DNA from: Candidatus Bipolaricaulota bacterium
GTDB lineage: Bacteria > Bipolaricaulota > Bipolaricaulia > RBG-16-55-9
Direction of reading: 5' to 3'
Assembly (NCBI GenBank): GCA_015487455.1
Contig: WFPR01000223.1
Span: 1-9,617 of the forward strand
DNA: 9,617 bases
In this document: piece after piece, positions 1 through 5,515 of the stretch
Layout of the letters: the number at the start of each line of letters is the position of its first letter
Numbering within the stretch: position 1 is the first letter of the stretch
Translations under genes and position numbers: made by a program
The notes under the pieces: generated by a model
The model's database searches: none
Told to the model about the DNA's origin: nothing
What the model saw: only the letters and a program-made list of their open reading frames with translations

Positions 1-53
1 ACCCCGGCCAGGAGCCCCGCCCCCACGACCTCGACCGCGCGCCCTACGCCCAT
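1..53 (-). CDS. Start of an unidentified minus-strand gene (cut by window edge)
   Basis: An ATG on the minus strand at 51-53 opens a frame that stays open to the window edge for 17 codons, reading MGVGRAVEVVGAGLLAG. An AGGA ribosome-binding sequence lies about 8 bases upstream. The residues are mostly small and hydrophobic, as at the start of a membrane segment. The gene follows the 89-634 gene by 35 bases on the same strand with no terminator between them, so it is probably part of the same operon. Too little is visible to name a family. Confidence 0.35.
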   Translation of the reverse strand, partial: MGVGRAVEVVGAGLLAG

Positions 54-88
54 GATCGTGATCCTGCTCGCGCCCGTGCGGCGTTCGT

Positions 89-634
89 TTAGCTTGCGTC
101 CCTCTGCTTTGGCCCTTGCAGCGACGTCGGCCCCTGCGCGGGGACGAACTCGCCCTGGACCCGATAGAACACCTTCAGCTCGGCCCCGCCGACGTCGAGC
201 CGGGTGCGCGCCCGCCCGAGGAGCAGGAGCCGAGCTTGGGGGTCGGCCTGGGCGGCCCGGAACCGCTCCGCCCGCCCCCGCCAGAGCGTGGCCCTCAGCG
301 GGATGGCCCGCGCCTCCCCCGGCGGCACCTCGTGCCGGCCCTCCACGATGGAGTACGCGCCGGCGTACTCGTCGTCCAGGAAGAGCTGGACGTTGATGGC
401 CTCGACCCAGAGCACGTCCTCGGAGCCGTTGTGAAAGATCACGTCGAAGCGCAGCACGGTCTTCTCGGGCGAGGGCTCGAGGCCCGCCCACCGAACGGTC
501 ACGTTAATGTCGTCGAGGCTCTCGATGAAGTCGAGGTAGCGGGCCTCGACGTCCACGAGCAGCAGCGCGCTGACGGCGGCGAGCCCGAAGGCGAAGAGCC
601 ACAGGAGCCCGCGGGCTTTCCCGTTAAACCTCAT
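89..634 (-). CDS. Membrane-anchored LEA14/WHy-like beta-sandwich protein (hypothetical)
   Basis: This 181-residue protein has a basic N-terminus (R2, K6, R8), one membrane helix at about residues 8-27, then a domain of alternating beta-strand-like segments from about 43 to 164. The pattern TVLRFDVIFHNGSED ... VQLFLDDEYAGAY ... EVPPGEARAIPL resembles the WHy/LEA14 fold: a strand ending in a polar N, a pair of strands, then a 'V-P-P-G' turn before another strand. That assignment is from pattern memory only. The predicted topology puts the domain outside the cytoplasmic membrane. The start codon overlaps the last 11 bases of the ATPase F gene and no good ribosome-binding site is visible, so translational coupling to that gene is likely. 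The C-terminal 20 residues are polar and probably disordered. The function is unknown. Its position suggests an accessory to the importer, or a separate envelope protein sharing the operon. Confidence 0.72.
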   Translation of the reverse strand: MRFNGKARGLLWLFAFGLAAVSALLLVDVEARYLDFIESLDDINVTVRWAGLEPSPEKTVLRFDVIFHNGSEDVLWVEAINVQLFLDDEYAGAYSIVEGRHEVPPGEARAIPLRATLWRGRAERFRAAQADPQARLLLLGRARTRLDVGGAELKVFYRVQGEFVPAQGPTSLQGPKQRDAS

Positions 635-1958
635 AGCAGGCGACGTAGTGGCCGCCCCCCTTGTCCTCGAGGGGCGGGTGGTCCTCCCGGGCGCAGCGCT
701 CGGTGGCGATGGGACAGCGGTCGTAGAAGCGGCAGCGCGGCGGCGGGTCGAGGGGGCTCGGCACGTCGCCCTTCAGCTCGACGGGCTCGCGCTTGTAGGT
801 GGGGTCGGGCACGGGCACGGCATCGATGAGCGCCTTCGTGTAGGGGTGCAGCGGGTTCTGGATCACTTCCTCCGTCGGCCCCATCTCGACGATCTTGCCT
901 AAGTACATCACGGCGATGCGCTCGCACATGTAGCGGGCGACGGCCAGGTCGTGGGTGATGTACAGATAGCTGATGCCGAACTCCTGCTGCAGCTCCATCA
1001 TCAGCTTCATCACGCCGGTGCGGATCGAGACGTCGAGCATCGACGTCGGCTCGTCGGCCACGATGAAGCGGGGGTTGATGATCATGGCGCGGGCGATGGC
1101 CACCCGCTGGCGCTGGCCGCCCGACAGCTCGTGCGGGTAGCGGAACAGGAAGCTCTCGGGCGGGGTGAGCCCCACCAGCTCGAGCATCTCGGCCACCCGC
1201 AGCTCCCGCTCGGTGATCGTCCCGATCTTCTGGACGGCCAGGGGCTCGGCCACGATGTCGAAGATGGTCATGCGGGGGTTGAGCGACTCGTAGGGGTCTT
1301 GAAAGATCATCTGGACCTCGCGGCGGAACGCCTTGAGCGGCGGCCCCGAGAGGCGCGCGACGTCGACGTACTCGAGGTCCTGGGTCTGCCGGAGCCAGCG
1401 CTCCCAGCGCTCGCGGTCGCCCGCCGGGACGGCCTGCAGCCGGAACTGGCTCCGGAACTGCGAGAGGGGGGTCAGCGAGAGCCGTTGGCCGTCCACGTCG
1501 ACGTCCGTGGGGACGGGCCCCAGCGCCCCCCGGCGCCCGGCGAGCCGGGTGAGGAGGCGCCGGGCGTGGCGGTCGAGCTCCTCCGCGTTGGCCCCCGGCG
1601 CGCTCAGGACCCGCGCGACTTGGACGGGCTTCCCCTCCTCGTCGACGCGGAGGCCCACCGCCCCGAGGGGCAGGCCGTCCTGCTGGACGACGAAGCTCAC
1701 CTGCCGGAGATCCCGGATCCAGATGCGCCCGTCGGTGGGCTCCAGGAGCTTGACCAGCAGCTTGCCCGTGGTCGTCTTGCCGCAGCCGGACTCGCCCACC
1801 AGCCCGAACGTCTCCCCGGGCCGGATCTCGAAGCTGACGTCGTCGACGGCGTGGACGAACGAACGGGCCCGCTGGAAGAAGAGCCCCTTGCGGACGGGAA
1901 AGTACTTCTTGAGGCGCTCGACCCGGATGAGGGGCTCGGCCGTCGTCCTCGTCTGCAT
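624..1958 (-). CDS. Oligopeptide/dipeptide ABC transporter ATPase, OppF/DppF type, with large internal insertion
   Basis: This is the cytoplasmic ATP-hydrolysing subunit of a peptide/nickel-class importer, working as a heterodimer with the 2004-2966 product. Visible motifs are Walker A GESGCGKT (55-62), Q-loop FQDP (Q220), signature LSGGQRQR (278-285), Walker B FIVADEP with catalytic E303, and H-loop H336. The C-terminal oligopeptide-type extension includes NPLHPYTKAL (368-377) and four cysteines (C409, C415, C422, C441), spaced like the [4Fe-4S] cluster ligands known in Dpp ATPases. 'ESLNPRMT' after the Q-loop is typical of OppF rather than OppD. The length, 444 residues, exceeds the usual 320-330 because K61 and Q220 are 159 residues apart, against about 45-50 in relatives. 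The extra block is about residues 82-198. The ATG at 1956-1958 lies 45 bases after the ATPase D stop, with a weak GGGGTGA upstream. Confidence 0.95.
   Translation of the reverse strand: MQTRTTAEPLIRVERLKKYFPVRKGLFFQRARSFVHAVDDVSFEIRPGETFGLVGESGCGKTTTGKLLVKLLEPTDGRIWIRDLRQVSFVVQQDGLPLGAVGLRVDEEGKPVQVARVLSAPGANAEELDRHARRLLTRLAGRRGALGPVPTDVDVDGQRLSLTPLSQFRSQFRLQAVPAGDRERWERWLRQTQDLEYVDVARLSGPPLKAFRREVQMIFQDPYESLNPRMTIFDIVAEPLAVQKIGTITERELRVAEMLELVGLTPPESFLFRYPHELSGGQRQRVAIARAMIINPRFIVADEPTSMLDVSIRTGVMKLMMELQQEFGISYLYITHDLAVARYMCERIAVMYLGKIVEMGPTEEVIQNPLHPYTKALIDAVPVPDPTYKREPVELKGDVPSPLDPPPRCRFYDRCPIATERCAREDHPPLEDKGGGHYVACYEV
1365..1715 (-). other. Unrecognised ~115-residue insertion in ATPase F
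   Basis: This stretch encodes about residues 82-198 of the ATPase. Removing it joins GRIWI directly to DVARLSGPPLKAFRREVQ, which restores an ordinary OppF sequence. The block therefore sits in the loop after the strands that follow Walker A, in the antiparallel-beta (ABC-beta) subdomain. It begins with strand-like segments (VSFVVQQDGLPLGAVGLRV), has a charged helical part (about 125-143), a second strand pair around DVDVDGQRLSL, and a Trp/Arg-rich helix (about 180-193). It contains no cysteines and no motif I recognise. The reading frame is intact through both borders. Confidence 0.75.
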
Positions 1959-2003
1959 GGGAGCGCGTTCACCCCGATCGCGATGTCACGAGCGCATTGT
2001 ACG

Positions 2004-2966
2004 TTACGCGTTGCGCGGGTGCCAGCAGGCCGCGAGGTGCCCCACCTCGAAGGGGACGAGCGGCGGCTCCTCCGCCTTGCACCGGGCGGTGGCGTAGGGG
2101 CAGCGCGGGTGGAAGCGGCAGCCCGAGGGCGGATTCAGCAGGTTGGGCGGCTCGCCGGGGATGGTCGCCAGCTCCCGCTTCGGCCCCCGGACGCTGGGGA
2201 ACGCCCCCATGAGCCCCTCGGTGTAGGGGTGGTGCGGGCGCCGGAAGATCGCCTCGGTGGGGCCGATCTCGACGAGCTTCCCCGCGTACATCACGCCGAC
2301 GGTGTCGGCCACCTCGGCGATCACCGCGATGTCGTGCGAGATGTAGATGATGCTCATGTTGAGCTGCTTGCGGATCTCGTCCAGGCGGTGGAGGATGCGA
2401 TCTTGGATGATCACGTCGAGGGCGGTCGTCGGCTCGTCGGCGAGGATCACGTCGGGGTGGCAGGCCAGGGCCATGGCGATCACGGCCCGCTGGCGCATCC
2501 CCCCGCTGAACTCGTGCGGGTAGTGGTCCATGCGCTTGGGGTCAAGCCCGACGAGTCGGAAGAGCTCGGCCACCCGCTCGCGGGCCTCCCTCACCGTGAC
2601 CTTGGGCTCGTGGGTCAGGATGGCCTCGACGATCTGGTCGCCCACCCGATACACGGGGTTGAGCGCGTTCATCGCCGCCTGGAAGACCATCGAGATGCCC
2701 TTCCAGCGGACGTGGCGCATCGCCTCCTCGGGGAGCGCCAGCAGGTCCGTGCCCTTGAACCAAATGTGGCCGCCCAGGATCCGGGCGTTCTCGGCCAACA
2801 GGCGCATGATGGTGAGGGCCAGGGTCGTCTTGCCGCAGCCGGACTCGCCGACGAGCCCCAGCGCCTCGCCCCGCTCCAGCGCGAACGAGACGCGGTCCAG
2901 CGCTTGGACCTCGCCCCTCTTCGTGCGAAAGTGGACCGTCACGTCCTTGACCTCTAGGAGGGCCAT
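2004..2966 (-). CDS. Oligopeptide/dipeptide ABC transporter ATPase, OppD/DppD type
   Basis: This is the second nucleotide-binding subunit of the importer. The 320 residues match the normal family length. Visible motifs are Walker A GESGCGKT (40-47), Q-loop Q96 in MVFQAAMNALNP, signature FSGGMRQR (153-160), Walker B VILADEP with catalytic E178, and H-loop H211. The C-terminal region has the HHPYTEGLM motif (245-253) and four cysteines (C283, C289, C296, C314), consistent with the iron-sulfur site known in this family. 'FQAAMNALNP' is characteristic of OppD/DppD, against 'FQDPYESLNP' in the OppF partner. The ATG at 2964-2966 is preceded by GGGAGGA about 11 bases upstream, and the ATPase F gene starts 45 bases after its stop. 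K46 to Q96 is 50 residues, so this partner lacks the long insertion. Confidence 0.96.
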   Translation of the reverse strand: MALLEVKDVTVHFRTKRGEVQALDRVSFALERGEALGLVGESGCGKTTLALTIMRLLAENARILGGHIWFKGTDLLALPEEAMRHVRWKGISMVFQAAMNALNPVYRVGDQIVEAILTHEPKVTVREARERVAELFRLVGLDPKRMDHYPHEFSGGMRQRAVIAMALACHPDVILADEPTTALDVIIQDRILHRLDEIRKQLNMSIIYISHDIAVIAEVADTVGVMYAGKLVEIGPTEAIFRRPHHPYTEGLMGAFPSVRGPKRELATIPGEPPNLLNPPSGCRFHPRCPYATARCKAEEPPLVPFEVGHLAACWHPRNA

Positions 2967-2986
2967 GCGCGGTTCGATCCTCCCGT

Positions 2987-3005
2987 TCAGAGATCAGAGA
3001 TCAGA
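2987..3005 (-). repeat. Heptamer tandem repeat giving stops in three frames
   Basis: Plus-strand TCAGAGA occurs twice, followed by a partial TCAGA. On the coding strand this reads TGATCTCTGATCTCTGA and begins with the permease C stop codon. The three TGA triplets are 7 bases apart, so one falls in each reading frame. It lies just before the ribosome-binding site of the ATPase D gene. Confidence 0.85.
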
Positions 3006-4134
3006 CCTTGCGGAGCCGGGGGTTGACGATCTCGTCGAGCCCGCGACCGACGAAGTAGAAGGCCGCGCAGAGCAGCGTGATGCTGATCGAGGCGGGGAAG
3101 AAGATCCACCACGCCTTGGTGATCGCCCCGCCCTGCAAATACCCGGCGATGTTGGCCATCTGGACCATGATGCCCCAGCTCATGTCGATGTTGAGGATCC
3201 CGAAGAAGCTCAGCACGGCCTCCGAGAAGATGGCGCTGGTGACGTTGAACATCATGTAGAGGAAGCTCAGCGGCAGCAGGTTCGGGATGATGTGGCGGAC
3301 GATGATGTGCATGTGGCTCCCCCCGGCGACCTTGGCCGCCTCGACGAACGGGCGCACCTTGATGCTGAGCGCCTGGGACTTGAGCACGATGGTGATCCCG
3401 CCGAAGCCGTTGATGACCCCGAGCACGACGGCCAGGCTGTAGAGATTCAGCTGGAACATGCTCCCCAGCACGATCAGGAACGCGATCACGGGGAACAAGA
3501 GGACGACGTCGGCGAGGCGCATGAAGAAGGTGTCGACGAAGCCGCCGTAGTAGGCCGAGATGGCCGCCACCAGCGTCCCGATCACCACGGTGATGAGCGC
3601 GGCCATCACGCCCAGGAAGAACTCGGCGCGGGCGCTGAAGGCCAGCTGCGAGAAGACGTCGCGGCCCCAGGGGTCGGTGCCGAGCCAGTGGCGCAGCGAC
3701 GGCGGGGCCGGGCCGCCCCGGTACTTGTCGTCGCCGACGGCCTTGGACTGCAAGACGCCGTCCCAGCCGGCGTAGATGTAGTCGGGCCGGCCGTCGCCGT
3801 TGGCGTCGACGTAGTAGTCGTCGCTGCCGGGGGCCACGGTGCTCTGGAGCCGCCCGTCGAACCCGCCGTAGATGATCTGGGGGTCGTAGCCGTGCTTCGG
3901 GTCGTAGACGTCCCGCTCGTCGGCCCACACGGTGGCCATCAGGATGGGGTGGGCGAGCGCCAGCAGCCCGTAGAACGCGATGATGAACAGCCCTAACGGG
4001 CCGATGCGGGACTCCCAGAACATCCCCCAGCTGCCCGCCAGCCCGCGGCGCAGCAGCCGGAGCCGGGCCCGCCAGGGGGCCTCCAGGTGGCGCCCCTTGG
4101 GCGGCTTCTTGAGCGGCGGCGCCGGAACGGCCAT
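3001..4134 (-). CDS. Peptide/nickel-type ABC transporter permease, OppC/DppC type, with enlarged external loop
   Basis: This is one of two membrane subunits forming the transport channel. The N-terminus is cytoplasmic and basic, and the first helix is at about 45-67. Residues 73-148 form a long hydrophilic loop predicted to lie outside. The family hallmark LGTDPWGRDVFSQL (151-164) and the five remaining helices of the core follow. The coupling (EAA) loop is VEAAKVAGG...HIIPN at about 264-285 and contacts the ATPases. The protein ends with NPRLRKV, a typical DPRL-like tail. The external loop contains DANGDGRPD (110-118), an FG-GAP/EF-hand-like calcium-loop pattern, and two related segments, YGGFDGRLQS (89-98) and YAGWDGVLQS (121-130). 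At 377 residues it is longer than the usual 290-310. The ATG at 4132-4134 starts 33 bases after the permease B stop, with AAGGGAG upstream. Confidence 0.95.
   Translation of the reverse strand: MAVPAPPLKKPPKGRHLEAPWRARLRLLRRGLAGSWGMFWESRIGPLGLFIIAFYGLLALAHPILMATVWADERDVYDPKHGYDPQIIYGGFDGRLQSTVAPGSDDYYVDANGDGRPDYIYAGWDGVLQSKAVGDDKYRGGPAPPSLRHWLGTDPWGRDVFSQLAFSARAEFFLGVMAALITVVIGTLVAAISAYYGGFVDTFFMRLADVVLLFPVIAFLIVLGSMFQLNLYSLAVVLGVINGFGGITIVLKSQALSIKVRPFVEAAKVAGGSHMHIIVRHIIPNLLPLSFLYMMFNVTSAIFSEAVLSFFGILNIDMSWGIMVQMANIAGYLQGGAITKAWWIFFPASISITLLCAAFYFVGRGLDEIVNPRLRKV
3691..3918 (-). other. FG-GAP/EF-hand-like external loop in permease C
   Basis: This encodes about residues 73-148 of the permease, between helix 1 and the conserved LGTDxxGRD segment. 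It contains D110-x-N112-x-D114-G-x-x-D118, the pattern of calcium-binding loops in FG-GAP/VCBS repeats, followed by a strand-like YIYAGWDG. A weaker copy of the surrounding unit lies upstream (YGGFDGRLQS). The frame is continuous with the permease. Confidence 0.65.
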
Positions 4135-4167
4135 CCTTCGTCGTCCACTCCCTTCTCGTCTCCCGCT

Positions 4168-5334
4168 TCACTCGTAGCGGATGCGCGGATCCAGGTACGC
4201 GTAGGCGATGTCGGCGATCAGGTGCGCGATGAGCGCGAAGATCCCCGTGAACACGAACGTCCCGACGGCCAGCGGCAGGTCCTCGTTGGTGACGGCATCC
4301 AGCAGCGTCAGCCCCATCCCCTTCCACGAGAAGACCGTCTCGGTGATGATCCCGCCGTCGACGACGAAGGCCAACGCCAGCACGAAGCTGGTGATCATCG
4401 GGAGCAGGGCGTTGCGGGCGGCGTGCTTGTCGCGGACGACCTTGTCGGGCAGGCCCTTGGCCTTGGCCGCCAGCACGTAGTCCTCCTTGATGACCTCGAG
4501 CATCGAGTCGCGCATCAGCAGCATCGCGCCGCCGAAGGCGATCAGGGTCACGGTCGTCACGGGCAGCACCATGTGCCACAGGATGTCCCGGGCCAGGAGG
4601 CCGTAGGGCTGGAACTCCGGTCCCCAGAGCAGGTACGCGACCGAGCCCCCGGCCAGCCCCAGCGCGCCGAAGTTCATCAGGGCGCGGGGCAGCGGCGGCA
4701 GGTGGAGCTTGCGCCCGAGCACGTAGACGGCCAGCAGGAACAGGATGGCCGCGCCCCCGACCGTCAGCATCAGGCCGAAGACCTCGTTGGCCGGGACGTC
4801 GTAGCGGCGCCACAGCACCGGGTCCAGGAACTTCCCCAGCGGGAACCAGCCGAGCTTGTAGCCGAAGATCCAGATGATCAAGTACGCGAACCAGGGGGTG
4901 TACACGGTGAACAGCACCACGCCGACGATCGTGGCGGAGTAGTCGAGCAGGCCCTTGCGCCGCCAGGCGATCAGCTTCCCCAGGTGGAAGCCCAGGGCGT
5001 AGTAGATGAGCGTGGCGATCAGGAAGAGCGCCACGGTGCGGGGCAGCCGCTCCTTGATGATGTCCCAGACGGGCCGGGGGTACTCGCTGAACGAGATGCC
5101 CAGGTTGCCCGTCACGAGGTTGCGCATGAAGTTCAAATATTGAATGTGCGGCGGTTGGTCGAGGCCCAGCTGGCGTTTCAGGGCCTCCCGGGCCTCGGGC
5201 GGCAGCTTCGGGTTGTTGATGTAGACCTGGGAGATGTCCCCCGGCTGCAGGTAGACGATGAAGAAGACGATGGTGGCGAAGAGGTAGAGCGTCAGCACGA
5301 TTTGCAGGACACGCCGGATCAGGAATTTCCACAT
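4168..5334 (-). CDS. Peptide/nickel-type ABC transporter permease, OppB/DppB type, with two extra helices
   Basis: This is the second channel-forming subunit. It shows the family pattern: a first helix at 9-29 after a basic start (FLIRRVLQ), and an external segment with PGD...LGLDQPPHIQYLNFMRN. GNLGISFSEYPRPVWDIIKERLP follows (76-98), then helices at about 100-120 and 133-157. The coupling loop is DYVLAAKAKGLPDKVVRDKHAARNALLP (285-312, given here by its ends: DYVLAAKAKGL and AARNALLP). The C-terminus YLDPRIRYE is typical. Between helix 3 and the ILWHMVLP segment lies an additional stretch (about 170-245) with two more predicted helices, about 184-206 and 217-237, giving 8 instead of 6. The length of 388 residues compares with about 305-340 usually. 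It is the first gene after an internal promoter. The ribosome-binding site is weak (GGGGA). Confidence 0.95.
   Translation of the reverse strand: MWKFLIRRVLQIVLTLYLFATIVFFIVYLQPGDISQVYINNPKLPPEAREALKRQLGLDQPPHIQYLNFMRNLVTGNLGISFSEYPRPVWDIIKERLPRTVALFLIATLIYYALGFHLGKLIAWRRKGLLDYSATIVGVVLFTVYTPWFAYLIIWIFGYKLGWFPLGKFLDPVLWRRYDVPANEVFGLMLTVGGAAILFLLAVYVLGRKLHLPPLPRALMNFGALGLAGGSVAYLLWGPEFQPYGLLARDILWHMVLPVTTVTLIAFGGAMLLMRDSMLEVIKEDYVLAAKAKGLPDKVVRDKHAARNALLPMITSFVLALAFVVDGGIITETVFSWKGMGLTLLDAVTNEDLPLAVGTFVFTGIFALIAHLIADIAYAYLDPRIRYE
4600..4827 (-). other. Two extra predicted membrane helices in permease B
   Basis: This encodes about residues 170-245 of the permease. Two hydrophobic runs (about 184-206 and 217-237) are joined by a short basic, proline-containing linker (GRKLHLPPLPR). 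Because two helices are added, the topology of the rest of the protein, including the cytoplasmic coupling loop, is preserved. Canonical relatives have only a short external loop here. Confidence 0.65.
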
Positions 5335-5387
5335 CGCGCGCTCTTCCCCGAGTCGAGTCCGGACGCCTGTGTCGTCCGTTCGGGGCT

Positions 5388-5416
5388 ATGATAGTCCGCC
5401 CCCCGCGGGGATGCAA
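5388..5416 (-). promoter_or_regulatory. Candidate sigma70-type promoter for the permease/ATPase genes
   Basis: On the minus strand the -35 is TTGCAT (5411-5416), the spacer is 17 bases (5394-5410) and the -10 is TATCAT (5388-5393). Each hexamer matches the consensus at four or five positions. The promoter sits just past the terminator of the upstream gene and about 55 bases before the permease B start. The spacer contains the perfect 10-base palindrome CCCCGCGGGG (5401-5410), which could be an operator or simply GC-rich sequence. Confidence 0.6.
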
Positions 5417-5452
5417 CCGGCCCGACAACCCGGGAGCGGGGCGGGGGTGGGC

Positions 5453-5498
5453 AAAAAAAAGGGGGCCCGAGATGGGATGCATCCCATCCCGGGCCCCC
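5453..5498 (-). terminator. Intrinsic terminator after the solute-binding protein gene
   Basis: A GC-rich inverted repeat (arms 5461-5479 and 5480-5498) can pair over 19 positions. The single apparent mismatch, at 5470, becomes a G-U pair in the minus-strand RNA. The innermost bases around the central ATGCAT would form the loop. On the minus strand the hairpin is followed directly by eight T residues (complement of A 5453-5460). It begins 17 bases after the stop codon of the binding protein. In the opposite direction there is no T-run, so it acts on minus-strand transcription. Confidence 0.92.
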
Positions 5499-5515
5499 TC
5501 AGGCCCTTGTGTCCT

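Noticed and set aside
1959..2003. Possible terminator between the two ATPase genes
   Set aside because: The 45-base gap has no GC-rich stem followed by a T-run, so the two genes are taken as co-transcribed.
951..2957. Long plus-strand open frame of 668 codons opposite the two ATPase genes
   Set aside because: It is antisense to genes with complete Walker A, signature and Walker B motifs. Its product is rich in His, Asp, Leu and Gly with no recognisable domain.
2987..5482. Long minus-strand open frame of 831 codons across both permease genes
   Set aside because: It is a shifted frame of the two permease genes. The product is Arg/Pro/Gly/Ala-rich low-complexity sequence with no family motifs, as expected from high-GC DNA.
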